DNA from: Atrina japonica
Lineage: Eukaryota > Mollusca > Bivalvia > Pterioida > Pinnidae
DNA: 64,000 nucleotides
Assembly: GCA_030159075.1 (NCBI GenBank)
Contig: BROG01000049.1
Coordinates: forward strand, 62,001-126,000
Reading direction: 5' to 3'
In this document: positions 39,062 to 61,429 of the stretch, piece by piece
How positions within the stretch are numbered: the first letter of the stretch is position 1
Layout: each line of letters opens with the position of its first letter
Program-made: the position numbers and the translations under genes
Notes under the pieces: generated by a model
Database searches by the model: none
Seen by the model: the letters and a program-made list of their open reading frames with translations, nothing else
Told to the model about the DNA's origin: nothing

Positions 39062-40170
39062 CAGATACCAAAGTATAAATCAATAGAATGTCCATAGATA
39101 CAAATCCGGTAAAAATGGACAAACACGGACTTCTGGAAACCATGAGGTGGGATCAGGTGCCATGGAGGAGTAAGCATCCCCTGTCGACCGGTCACACCCG
39201 CCGATAGTCCACAGTCAAGTCCAATGAAATACTTGAGGAGTGAATCCTCGTCACAATTGGTACAGACATCTCAACAACCGTCAACGAAAAGGCAACTCAA
39301 CATTTCAGTGAAACAGAGTAATCGCAAACAAAACTATTATACCGACCGTAAAATTTGTGGAACGTTGACATTAAACGCGGTTTTCGATATCCCTGTGTCA
39401 ATAATTTGTCAGTGAGTAGTTATATCTGTATATGAAATCTTCCTATGTTGTACACGCCCTGGCATATCTGATCATTTGTGAAATATAAACTCCATATGCG
39501 GGTGACTGAGGGATGTTACTACTTAATTGTGGAAAATTTACGATCTAAGTATGAAGCGTGTGTGCTTGATTCTGTTGTATCTTTAATTTCTAGTTTTCTG
39601 GGATATATCGCATTGACATATGTATGAAAATTGTCATTATTAATTGACAAAACGTCGTCGATATAGCTAAATGTCAAATTAAAGGAAACCGCTAACTTTT
39701 TCTTCCTTTGATTCAGCATTTTCTGAATGAAGTCTGCTTCGTATGAATAAAGGAACAGGTCGGCCAATAAAGGGATACAATTGGTTCCCATAGGAATGCC
39801 GGCAGTTTGTTGAAAGACCACGTCTCCGAACATTACTAATATATTGTCTATTAGAAATTCCAGCATGTTTTTAATATCAACTTCAGTGTATTTATTTGTA
39901 GAATCAGAGTGGTGTTTGACAAAATAATTATCCTGATAGCCGATCACTAGATATTTAAATTTTCGGGTACCACCTTTAGTGAAAAAAGCAATTGTCTATG
40001 ATGCTAAAAAGTCTTTCTTTTAATTTTTTATGTGGAATAGTTGTGTAAAGAGTAGAGAAGACATATGTTTTGATACTGTGAATTTCGTATTCAGTCAAAT
40101 CCAGAATTTAACAAACAATAGTCAAAATGATAAAGTAAATCTTTGAATTTGAATATTGATTACCTCAGTC
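39062..40170 (-). pseudogene. Penelope-like reverse transcriptase fragment (copy B)
   Basis: The - strand from 39947 to 39519 is an open 142-codon frame with RT hallmarks: QQTAGIPMGTN (fingers/palm motif), LLADLFLYSYEADFIQ, and the catalytic YIDD at 39654-39665 followed by DVLSINN. Upstream, in another frame, the same protein continues as a YVFSTLYTTIPHKKLKERL stretch; the two parts are separated by a frameshift at an A run around 39982-39987. The rest of the element downstream (39062-39518) is the shared 3' tail with further stops. 5'-truncated and dead. The RT signature is of the Penelope-like class; no GIY-YIG endonuclease is present in this copy. Confidence 0.88.
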
Positions 40171-40175
40171 CCTGG

Positions 40176-40483
40176 GGTCAGTTTCAATAAATGTTGAAAA
40201 TTTACGTGTAGTCGTAGTCGTAATCGTAACGTACATCTAAAATGAGTTTCACTAGAGGTCTTATCTTTCTTCCTACGTATAAACTACGACTGTATCTACG
40301 CCTGCTCTAACGTACTACTAATGTCACAGATAACTACGTAGAACCTAAACGTGGAAACACACGTTTACGACTTATTGTGAAACTGAAACCACGCACACGT
40401 AAATAAAATTGTAGCTCGAGTTACGTCTGTAGTTACGTCTACGTTTACATGCAACGTTACAACCTTTTGTGAAACTGACCACT
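40176..40483. mobile_element. MITE with GGTCAGTTTCA ends
   Basis: The left end GGGGTCAGTTTCAATAAATG and right end (inverse of CATTTTGTGAAACTGACC type) form a terminal inverted repeat extending into matching GTAGTCGTA/TACGAC-rich arms. The interior is dense in ACGT motifs. It lies immediately beyond the truncated side of Penelope-like copy B. No coding capacity. Confidence 0.6.
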
Positions 40484-40685
40484 GGTCATGTAGCTTACGT
40501 AATTTTGTTTGTGTGAAACAAGTTTCAGAACTTTTCAAGTGATCTTCGTGAATAATAATTTTACTATAAATAGGAAATAAACGTTTTAACAGTAGTGAAT
40601 AAGAATTGGTAATATGATTAAACAATACTGCGTTCTTTTTGTCTCCTCTCTCTGGACCGCTAGAATGGCCAAGTCCAACCCTCTG

Positions 40686-40931
40686 GACCGCTTGCAATGG
40701 TCCAGTGGTAGGGCGTTCGACTTGCAAGCAGAAGGTGTCCCAGTACTTACCAAAGAAATTTTAAAAATTGTAGTGACTTTTCTGTCGCCAAACCCTCGGC
40801 ATACGAACTGAAAGTCACGGATTTCAGATGAGACATAAAACCGAGGTCCATGTCGCATGATCCGTAAAATAACCTAAAGCTGGTTACATATCAATATAAG
40901 TAAAAAATTCTTAACGGGGTGTAAAACAACA
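40686..40931 (+). mobile_element. SINE family B copy
   Basis: The tRNA-like head includes AATGGTCCAGTGGTAGGGCG and TTCGACTTGCAAGC. The body includes TAGTGACTTTTCTGTCGCCA, TTCAGATGAGACATAAAACC and a tail TTCTTAACGGGGTGTAAAAC. The B box is damaged. Related copies lie at 4735-4935, 36112-36262, 56990-57250 and 59615-59935. Confidence 0.65.
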
Positions 40932-40954
40932 ATTTAACAAATCGTCGACAGTCT

Positions 40955-41372
40955 GATGTCCATATAGCGCGATACTATGTTGTTTCCATGTAAGGGATAC
41001 CATGGTGTCCATGTAATGGATACTTAGGTGTCCAGGTAAGGGATACCAGGTGTCCATGTAATGGTCACTTTGGTGTCCATGTAAGGGATACTTAGGTGTC
41101 CAGGTAAGGGTTACCCAGGTATCCATGTAAAGGATATTCTGGTGTCCAGGTAAGGGATATTCTGGAGTTCAGGTAAGGGATAACCAGATGTCCATGTAAA
41201 GGATACTCTGGTGACCATGTAAGGGATACTTTGGTGTCCATATAAGAAATACTCTGGTGTCCACGTAAGAGATACCCAGATGTCCATGTAAGGGATATTC
41301 TGGTGTCCAGGTAAGGGGTACCCAGGTGTCCATGTAAGGGATACCCAGTTGTCCATGTAAGGGATAATCTGC
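40955..41372. repeat. 23-bp minisatellite, about 18 units
   Basis: The unit is close to GGTGTCCATGTAAGGGATAC plus TCT, with T/G and A/G variants between units. As 23 is not a multiple of 3, the long - strand frames here repeat every 23 residues and are artefacts. Confidence 0.9.
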
Positions 41373-42534
<1,162 letters not shown>

Positions 42535-42984
42535 TCAAAGTTGCACTTAACTTTTATTTTACCATCTGTCAAAGTGGTAGCGGCAATGACTTTTATTTCA
42601 GGAAGACATAAAGAGGACAAAAGGCAGTCGTGGTAGTGTAACTGGCTTCCAGATTGCAGTTGTTTAAATTCTTTATAAAACCAAAAATCTACAACGCACA
42701 AATTTAACGATCTTGCCGCCATAGCCAATGTTGATTTCGATGAATATGAATTGGTCATGTAGCCTATACAAGATAAGAGATGGCTAACAGGTAGGTGATA
42801 TTGCAGCAATTGTGAGTAATAACGCGCATGAGGAAACTGGGTTAAAAGTTGTCTTGGACTTTCAACAGTCCAGTTAAATATCTGGTCCCAGGACCATAAA
42901 ACTACTCTCAGACAAAGGCATTTACTCAACTTTCTCCATTTCGGGTATAAAGAAATTCTCAGACAAATTTCTTCTTTCTCAATA

Positions 42985-43314
42985 CAGTAAAACCTGTTTT
43001 AGCGACCACCAATGTATGAAGACCACTTGGTCACAAAGACAGCTTTTTTTACTGTCCCCAATAGAACCATTTGTGTATAAATTAACCTCTATATAAAGAC
43101 CACGGATCAGTTTTACGAAAGGTCGTTAGTCCTAAATCCTAAGTCTTAGTCCTAATTGTTTATGGGACTGACCAATCAGCGATGCGTTGCCATGGTAGTT
43201 AGGACTAAAAGTTAGGATTAAGGACTTTACCTTTCGTAAAACGAGCTCCACCTCCCTATAAAGACTGTAGTTTTCTTGTGTCCCTAAGGAGGTCGTTATA
43301 TACAAGTTTCACTG
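42985..43314. mobile_element. Tigger-like MITE interrupted by a second MITE
   Basis: The left end CAGTAAAACCTGTTTTAGCG follows a TA. The right end, inverted, begins CAGTGAAACTTGTATATAAC. The second half matches the truncated copy at 58829-58984, which lacks the insertion at 43104-43247 and so provides the uninterrupted arrangement. Confidence 0.7.
43104..43247. mobile_element. Nested 144-bp MITE (TTTTACGAAAGGT ends)
   Basis: The terminal inverted repeat contains GTTTTACGAAAGGT on both arms, extending to GTCCTAAATCCTAA and its imperfect inverse. It is flanked by CCAC on both sides (43100-43103 and 43248-43251). Removing it and one CCAC restores AAGACCACCTCCCTAT, matching AAGATCACCTCCCTAT in the copy at 58829-58984. 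Confidence 0.75.
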
Positions 43315-43369
43315 TTTAAACTTACAAATACCAAATTCTCAGACAAATTTCTTTCTCAATATCAACTCA

Positions 43370-43455
43370 CAGATACCAAGATATTTTATATTTATGATGT
43401 CCAGAATATAATAAACACCTTTGGTGAATATTGGACAACCACAGACCTCTATTTT
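43370..43455 (-). mobile_element. Diverged Penelope-like 3' tail
   Basis: Begins CAGATACCAAG and continues with diverged matches to the tail of the other copies (GATGTCCAG, GGACAACCACAGACCTCT). It lies about 280 bases upstream of the secreted-protein gene's start codon, in its presumed promoter region. Confidence 0.45.
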
Positions 43456-43655
43456 AAATTATTTAGTGTGACGAATATATAGATAACGGGAAACACTTAT
43501 GTTAGATAAATGTTAGTATTTAAAATCCTAACATGATTTAAATATATGAAATCGGAAAGGTCGATATCATTTCAGTATCAAGTACCTCATTCAAAAATAA
43601 CTTGTGTCTGTGTGCATAGACTGTCGATGAACTTCTGATATTGGACCAAACCTCG

Positions 43656-43662
43656 TATAAAT
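43656..43662 (+). promoter_or_regulatory. Candidate TATA box of the secreted-protein gene
   Basis: TATAAAT lies 79 bases before the ATG at 43735. A start site about 30 bases downstream would give a 5' UTR of about 50 bases. Many AT-rich matches occur in this window, so the support is only positional. Confidence 0.3.
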
Positions 43663-43734
43663 CTGGATAAAGTAAATTCAAAACAAAGATTTGGAATTAG
43701 ATATTCGGATGTGTTTTAAGAGAGAGGGCAGGCT

Positions 43735-54364
<10,630 letters not shown>

Positions 54365-54765
54365 AAAACTCACTGATGGACCGTTAAAGTCCCCAAGGAT
54401 TTACATTAACCCAGTACCCGGTATTTCATTATCAACCGATTATCTTATACAGAAATAATAATTCGAATGGATGGTTTAAATGCTAAACGTCCTGAAAATT
54501 AAGATAGTAATATTTTTACAATTCTTGCACTTGGACAGATGTCGGAATACATTTAAACTATTTGTTTGGTTTCGAAATATCATCCAACATGATGAAGTGT
54601 AATTGACAGTTTTGAGAATTAGTTTATATCTCCATCTTTAGAGAACTGTAAGTTTGGTATTTTGTGTATAACATTCATAAACATATTTAGTCTAAATATT
54701 AATAACTTGCCGGAATGACGGTCATGAACCCTTTTGTGAAATTTTGTTCTGTAAAACTTTTAAGT

Positions 54766-54771
54766 AATAAA
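54766..54771 (+). terminator. Candidate polyadenylation signal
   Basis: AATAAA about 400 bases after the stop codon at 54364, the first canonical match downstream that I see. The 3' UTR before it has no other feature. Confidence 0.35.
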
Positions 54772-56343
<1,572 letters not shown>

Positions 56344-56529
56344 CAGTAAAACCTCTTTATGCTGCCGCCATTTGTTCAATCCAAATTTGGCACCACAAAA
56401 GGGTTTGGCAATAGGTTGAGTGAAACCTTAAATGAAGTCATAGGGAAAATTGAAGAGCGGACTTTCAAACCACGTGGAGTAAAACGAGCTGGGACATGAA
56501 ACGAGCGGTATTATAAAGAAGTTTTGCTG
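56344..56529. mobile_element. Tigger/pogo-like MITE, 186 bp
   Basis: Left CAGTAAAACCTCTTTATGCT; right, inverted, CAGCAAAACTTCTTTATAAT. TA on both sides (56342-56343, 56530-56531). Non-coding. Confidence 0.75.
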
Positions 56530-56989
56530 TACTGTAATTTCAAGATATATTATATTTAGACTTTCAAACCCTCTCTAAATAGCTGACGTTATAAATTAAG
56601 AAAAAATCCTATCCATTATATCACCGTGTATACCATTGGTTATTACTAATAATATGTACACGTAATTGGTTAGAACAAAATGTCACGTCATTTTCGTAGG
56701 CAATAAAAAGTTTAAGTTTGGTCTCTTGGTACGTTTGCACCCTCATGATTCATTTTCGTTTTCAGAAAAAACACTTCTGCGTTCAGTAATATTTTTCTTA
56801 ACCGATACTGGTGCTGAATGTTAACCAGTGGAGAAGTCTCAGTGTGTCAAAAAAGCGTTTGAATGCAACAGCCATTTTAAATCCTGTGAGATGTAATATA
56901 TATTTTTTGATACAGCATACCGTAGCTGACGTAAAAAAACTAAAGTGTAGCCAGAAATTTGTGGCTGAATCAGCCGTGGCCCACAGGAC

Positions 56990-57250
56990 AGATGCAGCTT
57001 CATCATTGATAAACCGCTTGCCGTGGTTTTGTAGAAGAGCGGTCAACTCGTAAGCGGAAGTCACGACTGACTCTTTCGGATGAGACTGTAAACCGTGGTT
57101 CCGTGCCGCGGACAACGTGACACATAGAATAACGCTCATTGGCGTCAGTCCATAGCGCAGACCAAAATTATGGCACTTCATGTACAGATGGTGTCATTTC
57201 CATTTAAGTGAACAATTATTGGCGGAATGTAAAACATCTAACAAACAAAC
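56990..57250 (+). mobile_element. SINE family B copy, decayed
   Basis: Head remnant CTTGCCGTGGTTTTGTAGAA with GAGCGGTCAACTCGTAAGCG. Body CTTTCGGATGAGACTGTAAA, CGTGGTTCCGTGCCGCGGAC. Tail TTGGCGGAATGTAAAACATC followed by AAACAAACAAAC. Confidence 0.55.
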
Positions 57251-57842
57251 AAACAAAAAATATGAATACATATTAGACATCCGTACTAACGACTGTTAAA
57301 ATCTACGATACACCATACTGGATCATTACTATTTCAACATCAAATTATAAGCTTTATCGACAGCTACGCTTGTGGATAAATATCATTAACACTCGGGCCC
57401 TGCAAAAGGCCCCGCCACATCCCCAATTCAAAATTTTATGTTTGTCCCAAATTTAAGCAGAAATTTTTCAATTATGTTCATCATGTCATTCAAATTTGGT
57501 ATTAAACCAAAACAAAAGAGGAAAATTTAGTGCGAACTACACTTCAAAATCTCCAGCAGAAAACCATGATGTAAGTGAAACACAAGTTTTGTCTTTATTC
57601 TTATGAGTAAAATGAACATAGGTACTATTTTCCCAATTTGGGCCAATTGCAACGTAAAATTCTAAGGTGGAAGGGTAAAAAAGATCTATTAACCTCTGGC
57701 TCTTAAAATCTTGACTGTCAGATTCTGTATCAGGCCTCGATCATTTGAATGTTCTATACTTACGTACAAATGGTAACTAGAACGATTCAAGTTGCGTTTA
57801 CGACTAAACATACGGTTGTAAATTATTTTAATCTCAGTTTAA

Positions 57843-58509
57843 AGTGATATAAGCTGTCACATTGATTATTTTTGTCCCCTGATTTATAGTCAAGAATATG
57901 ATAAAATGTGTGTTCAAATTAAAATAATTTTTTTCTGATTTTTAATGCTACCCTGAATGCTGACATTGACAAAATCAAAACAATTTAACTGTGAAAAGTA
58001 TGCGTACCTTGTGTTCTACAATCGTGCCGCCATGTCCGGTGGAGCTGGGCAGTTCACATGTGTCAAGAATGATAAAGCCGGGAATACGATGGGACGAGTT
58101 ATAAATAGGTCGAGATCACTAGATATACCCGGAACGTGGACAATTTCAGAAACGAATGTTTTGAAACGACGGAAAAGACAACTTTATCTGATTAAGGTAT
58201 GAAATGATGATGTACGAAAATAAACGCAAAGGGTAATAAGAATAGAATATATATTAACTGCAAATAGCACGTGTTTATTAGACACTCAGTAATCTTTGTA
58301 AAAATTTACCGAAAGTTAATTTGCAATGCTCAAAGTAATGGCGGACAAACAATAAATGATATTTCTTGTTACGTTTGGCAATGTTGTTGCAATTATACAT
58401 GTGCATTTGTTATTCTAACCACCAGATGGTTTCTTTCGGATATATAAGAGATAAAATATTACATAAAATGGGCATGTAAAACTTTTCATCTACGACAGCT
58501 CATATCGCT
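57843..58509 (+). mobile_element. TTAA-type DNA transposon relic with exon-like ORF (copy 2)
   Basis: A 667-bp element with left end AGTGATATAAGCTGTC after TTAA (57839-57842) and right end the inverse of AGCGATATGAGCTGTC, where the flanking TTAA has mutated to TTTT. Inside, an ATG at 58032 in a strong translation context (GCCGCCATG) opens 55 codons with KNDKAGNTMGRV, RSRSLDIPGTW and ETNVLKRRKR. It runs to a consensus donor AAG|GTATGA at 58197 and reaches a stop one codon later. It may be the first exon of the parent transposase or a captured exon. A decayed copy is in 46110-47491. Confidence 0.7.
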
Positions 58510-58828
58510 TTTTTATGTTACACAAATGATTTTAAGACAAAACTTATATGAATAAACATCAGACTACTTTTATCGATGTACATACAACAAGATAAAATGT
58601 ACTAACGTATGACTACGCGCAATAAACAATAGATAGATAGAGAGTTGTTCCCCTTTGACGGTCATAGTGTAGTTCAACATTATAAGTTGGCTTCTTTAAG
58701 CAACCATTTTGGATTAGATCGTATTACTGAAAGGAAAATAATAACTTTCACCAAAATTATCTGTTAATATTAATAAAGACGAGACCTATATATTTCTTTC
58801 CAATTTTTGTTTACAAACTATTTTTATA

Positions 58829-58984
58829 CAGTAAAACCTGTTTTAGCGACCACCGGTGTAGAAAGACCACCTGTTCACACAGGCCGTTTTTTGCTGTCCC
58901 CAATACTATCATCTGTGTACAAATGAACCTCTATATAAAGATCACCTCCCTATAAAGACCGGTCGTCTTGTGTACCTAAGGAGA
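58829..58984. mobile_element. Tigger-like MITE, truncated
   Basis: Begins CAGTAAAACCTGTTTTAGCG after TA and follows 42985-43314 through CTCTATATAAAGATCACCTC without the nested element. The right inverted end is missing; sequence ends at CCTAAGGAG. Confidence 0.7.
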
Positions 58985-59010
58985 AATCATGTTGAAAATA
59001 ACCTAGTACC

Positions 59011-59292
59011 GAGCCGGCCTGGCTCAGACGGTAGCGCGCTCGACTCTGGATCGTGAGGTCGTGAGTTCGAGTCCCGCCCGCGACAGGTTGGTTTCCTGTC
59101 TTTCGGATGAGACAGTAAAAACTGGAGGTCCCGTGTCACAGTAGGTGTCGGCACGTTAAAGAACCCTCACTGCTCAATGGCTGTAAGTGCCGAGTATAGG
59201 CCAAAAATTTGAAGCCCTTCACCGGCATTTGGTGACGTCTCCCTATGAGTGAAATATTCTGGAGTGGGACGTTAAACAACAATAAACAAACA
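59011..59292 (+). mobile_element. Complete SINE family A with 11-bp duplication
   Basis: A 282-bp copy nearly identical to 15605-15884, with A box TGGCTCAGACGG, B box GTTCGAGTC and tail GACGTTAAACAACAATAAAC. It is flanked by AACCTAGTACC at 59000-59010 and 59293-59303. High identity and intact duplication suggest recent activity. Confidence 0.9.
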
Positions 59293-59614
59293 AACCTAGT
59301 ACCAGTATACAATTCAGAGTTTTTCATAGTTCATTGGGGTGGAAAGAATACATTTCTTATGGTCAATTTTTTTTCTTGTAGTAAAGACATCGTTTTATTC
59401 TCTGACAAACTTATGTTTTAATGTTATTTAGAAGCCGATGTTTGCCTATCCCTTTGCTAACCTGGGATCACTTAGGGTAGTTTGATTAAAGGAAATAGAT
59501 AAAATAGACGAAAACGAATTGAATAATAGTCACGAATCGTCGAAAAAAAAAATCATTTTTTGGAATTCATTTCAGCTCTTTACACATTCCTTTACATTAA
59601 AAAGATTAACTATA

Positions 59615-59935
59615 TTATCCGGTGGTCTGATTATACGATATATGACTAGCAAGAAGAAGGTTCCAGGTTCGATTCCCTGTCTGGGTCTTACCACAGACTT
59701 TTAAAAAAAATAGTGACTGTACCTTTGCAAGCAAACAGCATAGGAAATGAAAGTCACGGTTCTTTCGGATGAGGCTTAAAACCGATGTCCCGTGTCGCAG
59801 AAGGCGTAGCACGTTAAAAAACTCTAACTGCTCTGGCGTCAGTCAATAGCACATGTCAGAATTTGTAGCACTTCACCAAAATATGGAGAAATTTCCGTAT
59901 AAGTGAAAATTTCTTAGCGGGATATAAACAACAAT
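59615..59935 (+). mobile_element. SINE family B copy
   Basis: tRNA-like head CCGGTGGTCTGATTATACGA with B box GGTTCGATTCCC. Body TTCTTTCGGATGAGGCTTAA, GTCCCGTGTCGCAGAAGGCG. Tail AAATTTCTTAGCGGGATATA. The B box is intact, the A box weak. Confidence 0.65.
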
Positions 59936-60069
59936 CACAGAAACCACCAAAACATATATACACTGTGCCATCCCCGCCGTATGCCTCCTGTCGATAAAAA
60001 GTTATGTTCGTGTATGTTTCTGCAGTCAGTGCAGTGATTGTTTTCTTAAATGGGTTTTATCTGTGATTA

Positions 60070-60395
60070 TCAAAACATTATTATGACTTTTTTAACATTT
60101 GCTACTTATACTTGATGTACAAATAACACATAAGAGTTATATACATGTATGAGATTCTTATATCCTTATATAAGTTTCCAAAATAATGACAGCTCATGTG
60201 TGGTATGCATATACAAAAAGTGAGGTTGAATAAATCAATTGCATGTCAATTATTGCCAAACTGGGTTTCGCAAACAATTTTTACAAAATATACAGGACAA
60301 ATTAAGTTTCAGAATTCAAAATATGAAATATTAATGATGGAAGCCTTTGATAGACAGTGCTTCATTATTGATTATGTTTACAGTTAACATATCTT
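60070..60395. repeat. Relic of MITE family D
   Basis: Contains GAGATTCTTATATCCTTATA, TGTGTGGTATGCATATAC and ATTGCCAAACTGGGTTTCGC, in the same order as inside 53842-54204. The ends are lost. Confidence 0.4.
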
Positions 60396-61406
60396 TTAAT
60401 CGTTTTCTTTCTTGTTTTATCTTTAAGATAGTTTACAAGATTGTTGGCGCTACATTAATTACTCTTAACAAATTATGAATATGTTCGTATTTGATGTTTA
60501 CAGTTACGTGATTTCTGTGAATGAATCTTGAACCTCTGTATTGAAATTTAATATTTATGACATATTTTTTCGCCACCACCTTTCTTCGCAATACTCATCT
60601 GCAAAGAACAGATGTGTAGAAGTCAGTGTTCGTTTTCAACAAGTTTATACAAATCTGAAGAACGTCTACTGAATTCACACAAATTTCATTATGTATTTGA
60701 CGATTTTAATAGGGAAATTGATACTTCTTTCCTTTTCATGTTACGCATATAAACAATATGGACCAATACTAGGTACTCTGCAGCAAATTTTGTTTTTCAG
60801 GAAGACTAAGCAACTATACTGCATAATGTTAGAACACCTTGAGTAAAGTTTATATAAATAGAAAATTCAGATCTTATCATCAGCTATGTCGTGCATTTCT
60901 GAGTTATCTCCCCTTATTACTTGATTTTTTTTCTGCCATAAATATCAAAAGGTAAAACTATAAAAGTATGCTAAAAGAAAGTACTTTAAATCAGAAATAT
61001 AGATGATCTTGAATTGAAAAGACAAGTGATGATCATTATTAAGTGAAAAAGAAATTGTAGTGCCCTTTTATCATCTTTGAGCTGTACCTTAAGTGGAAAA
61101 TGTAAGGGGAGGTAATCAGCATATATTTCTTGACTCCTTTACACTAAAAATTTAACAACAAATAAATGTAGGAACAAGATAATTTTAATTCCCTTATTTG
61201 TTTAAAACTTTGTCAATTATTTTAAATATGATACAAGTTATTATATAAATATATCTTGTGATACTACAACAAGATGCAAAGAAGGATCATAAATGTGATT
61301 TTATATACATTTTAAATTATTACTAAAAATAAAATATTATAATAAAATAGCTCATATATATATATGTAAAAAGTTTCTCATATCTTCAAATATCAATCCT
61401 TGTCCA
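60396..61406. other. 3' flank of the transposase-like gene
   Basis: AT-rich sequence downstream (on the - strand) of the stop codon at 61407. No element or canonical polyadenylation signal was identified with confidence. Confidence 0.4.
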
Positions 61407-61429
61407 TTACTCTTCGACAGAGCCATTTT
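61407..61429 (-). CDS. Transposase-like gene, terminal micro-exon
   Basis: The acceptor TTTATTTTGCAG on the - strand leads to 23 bases that complete a Glu and read NGSVEE before TAA. It fits phase 1 from the previous exon. The small size makes it less certain than the others. Confidence 0.5.
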
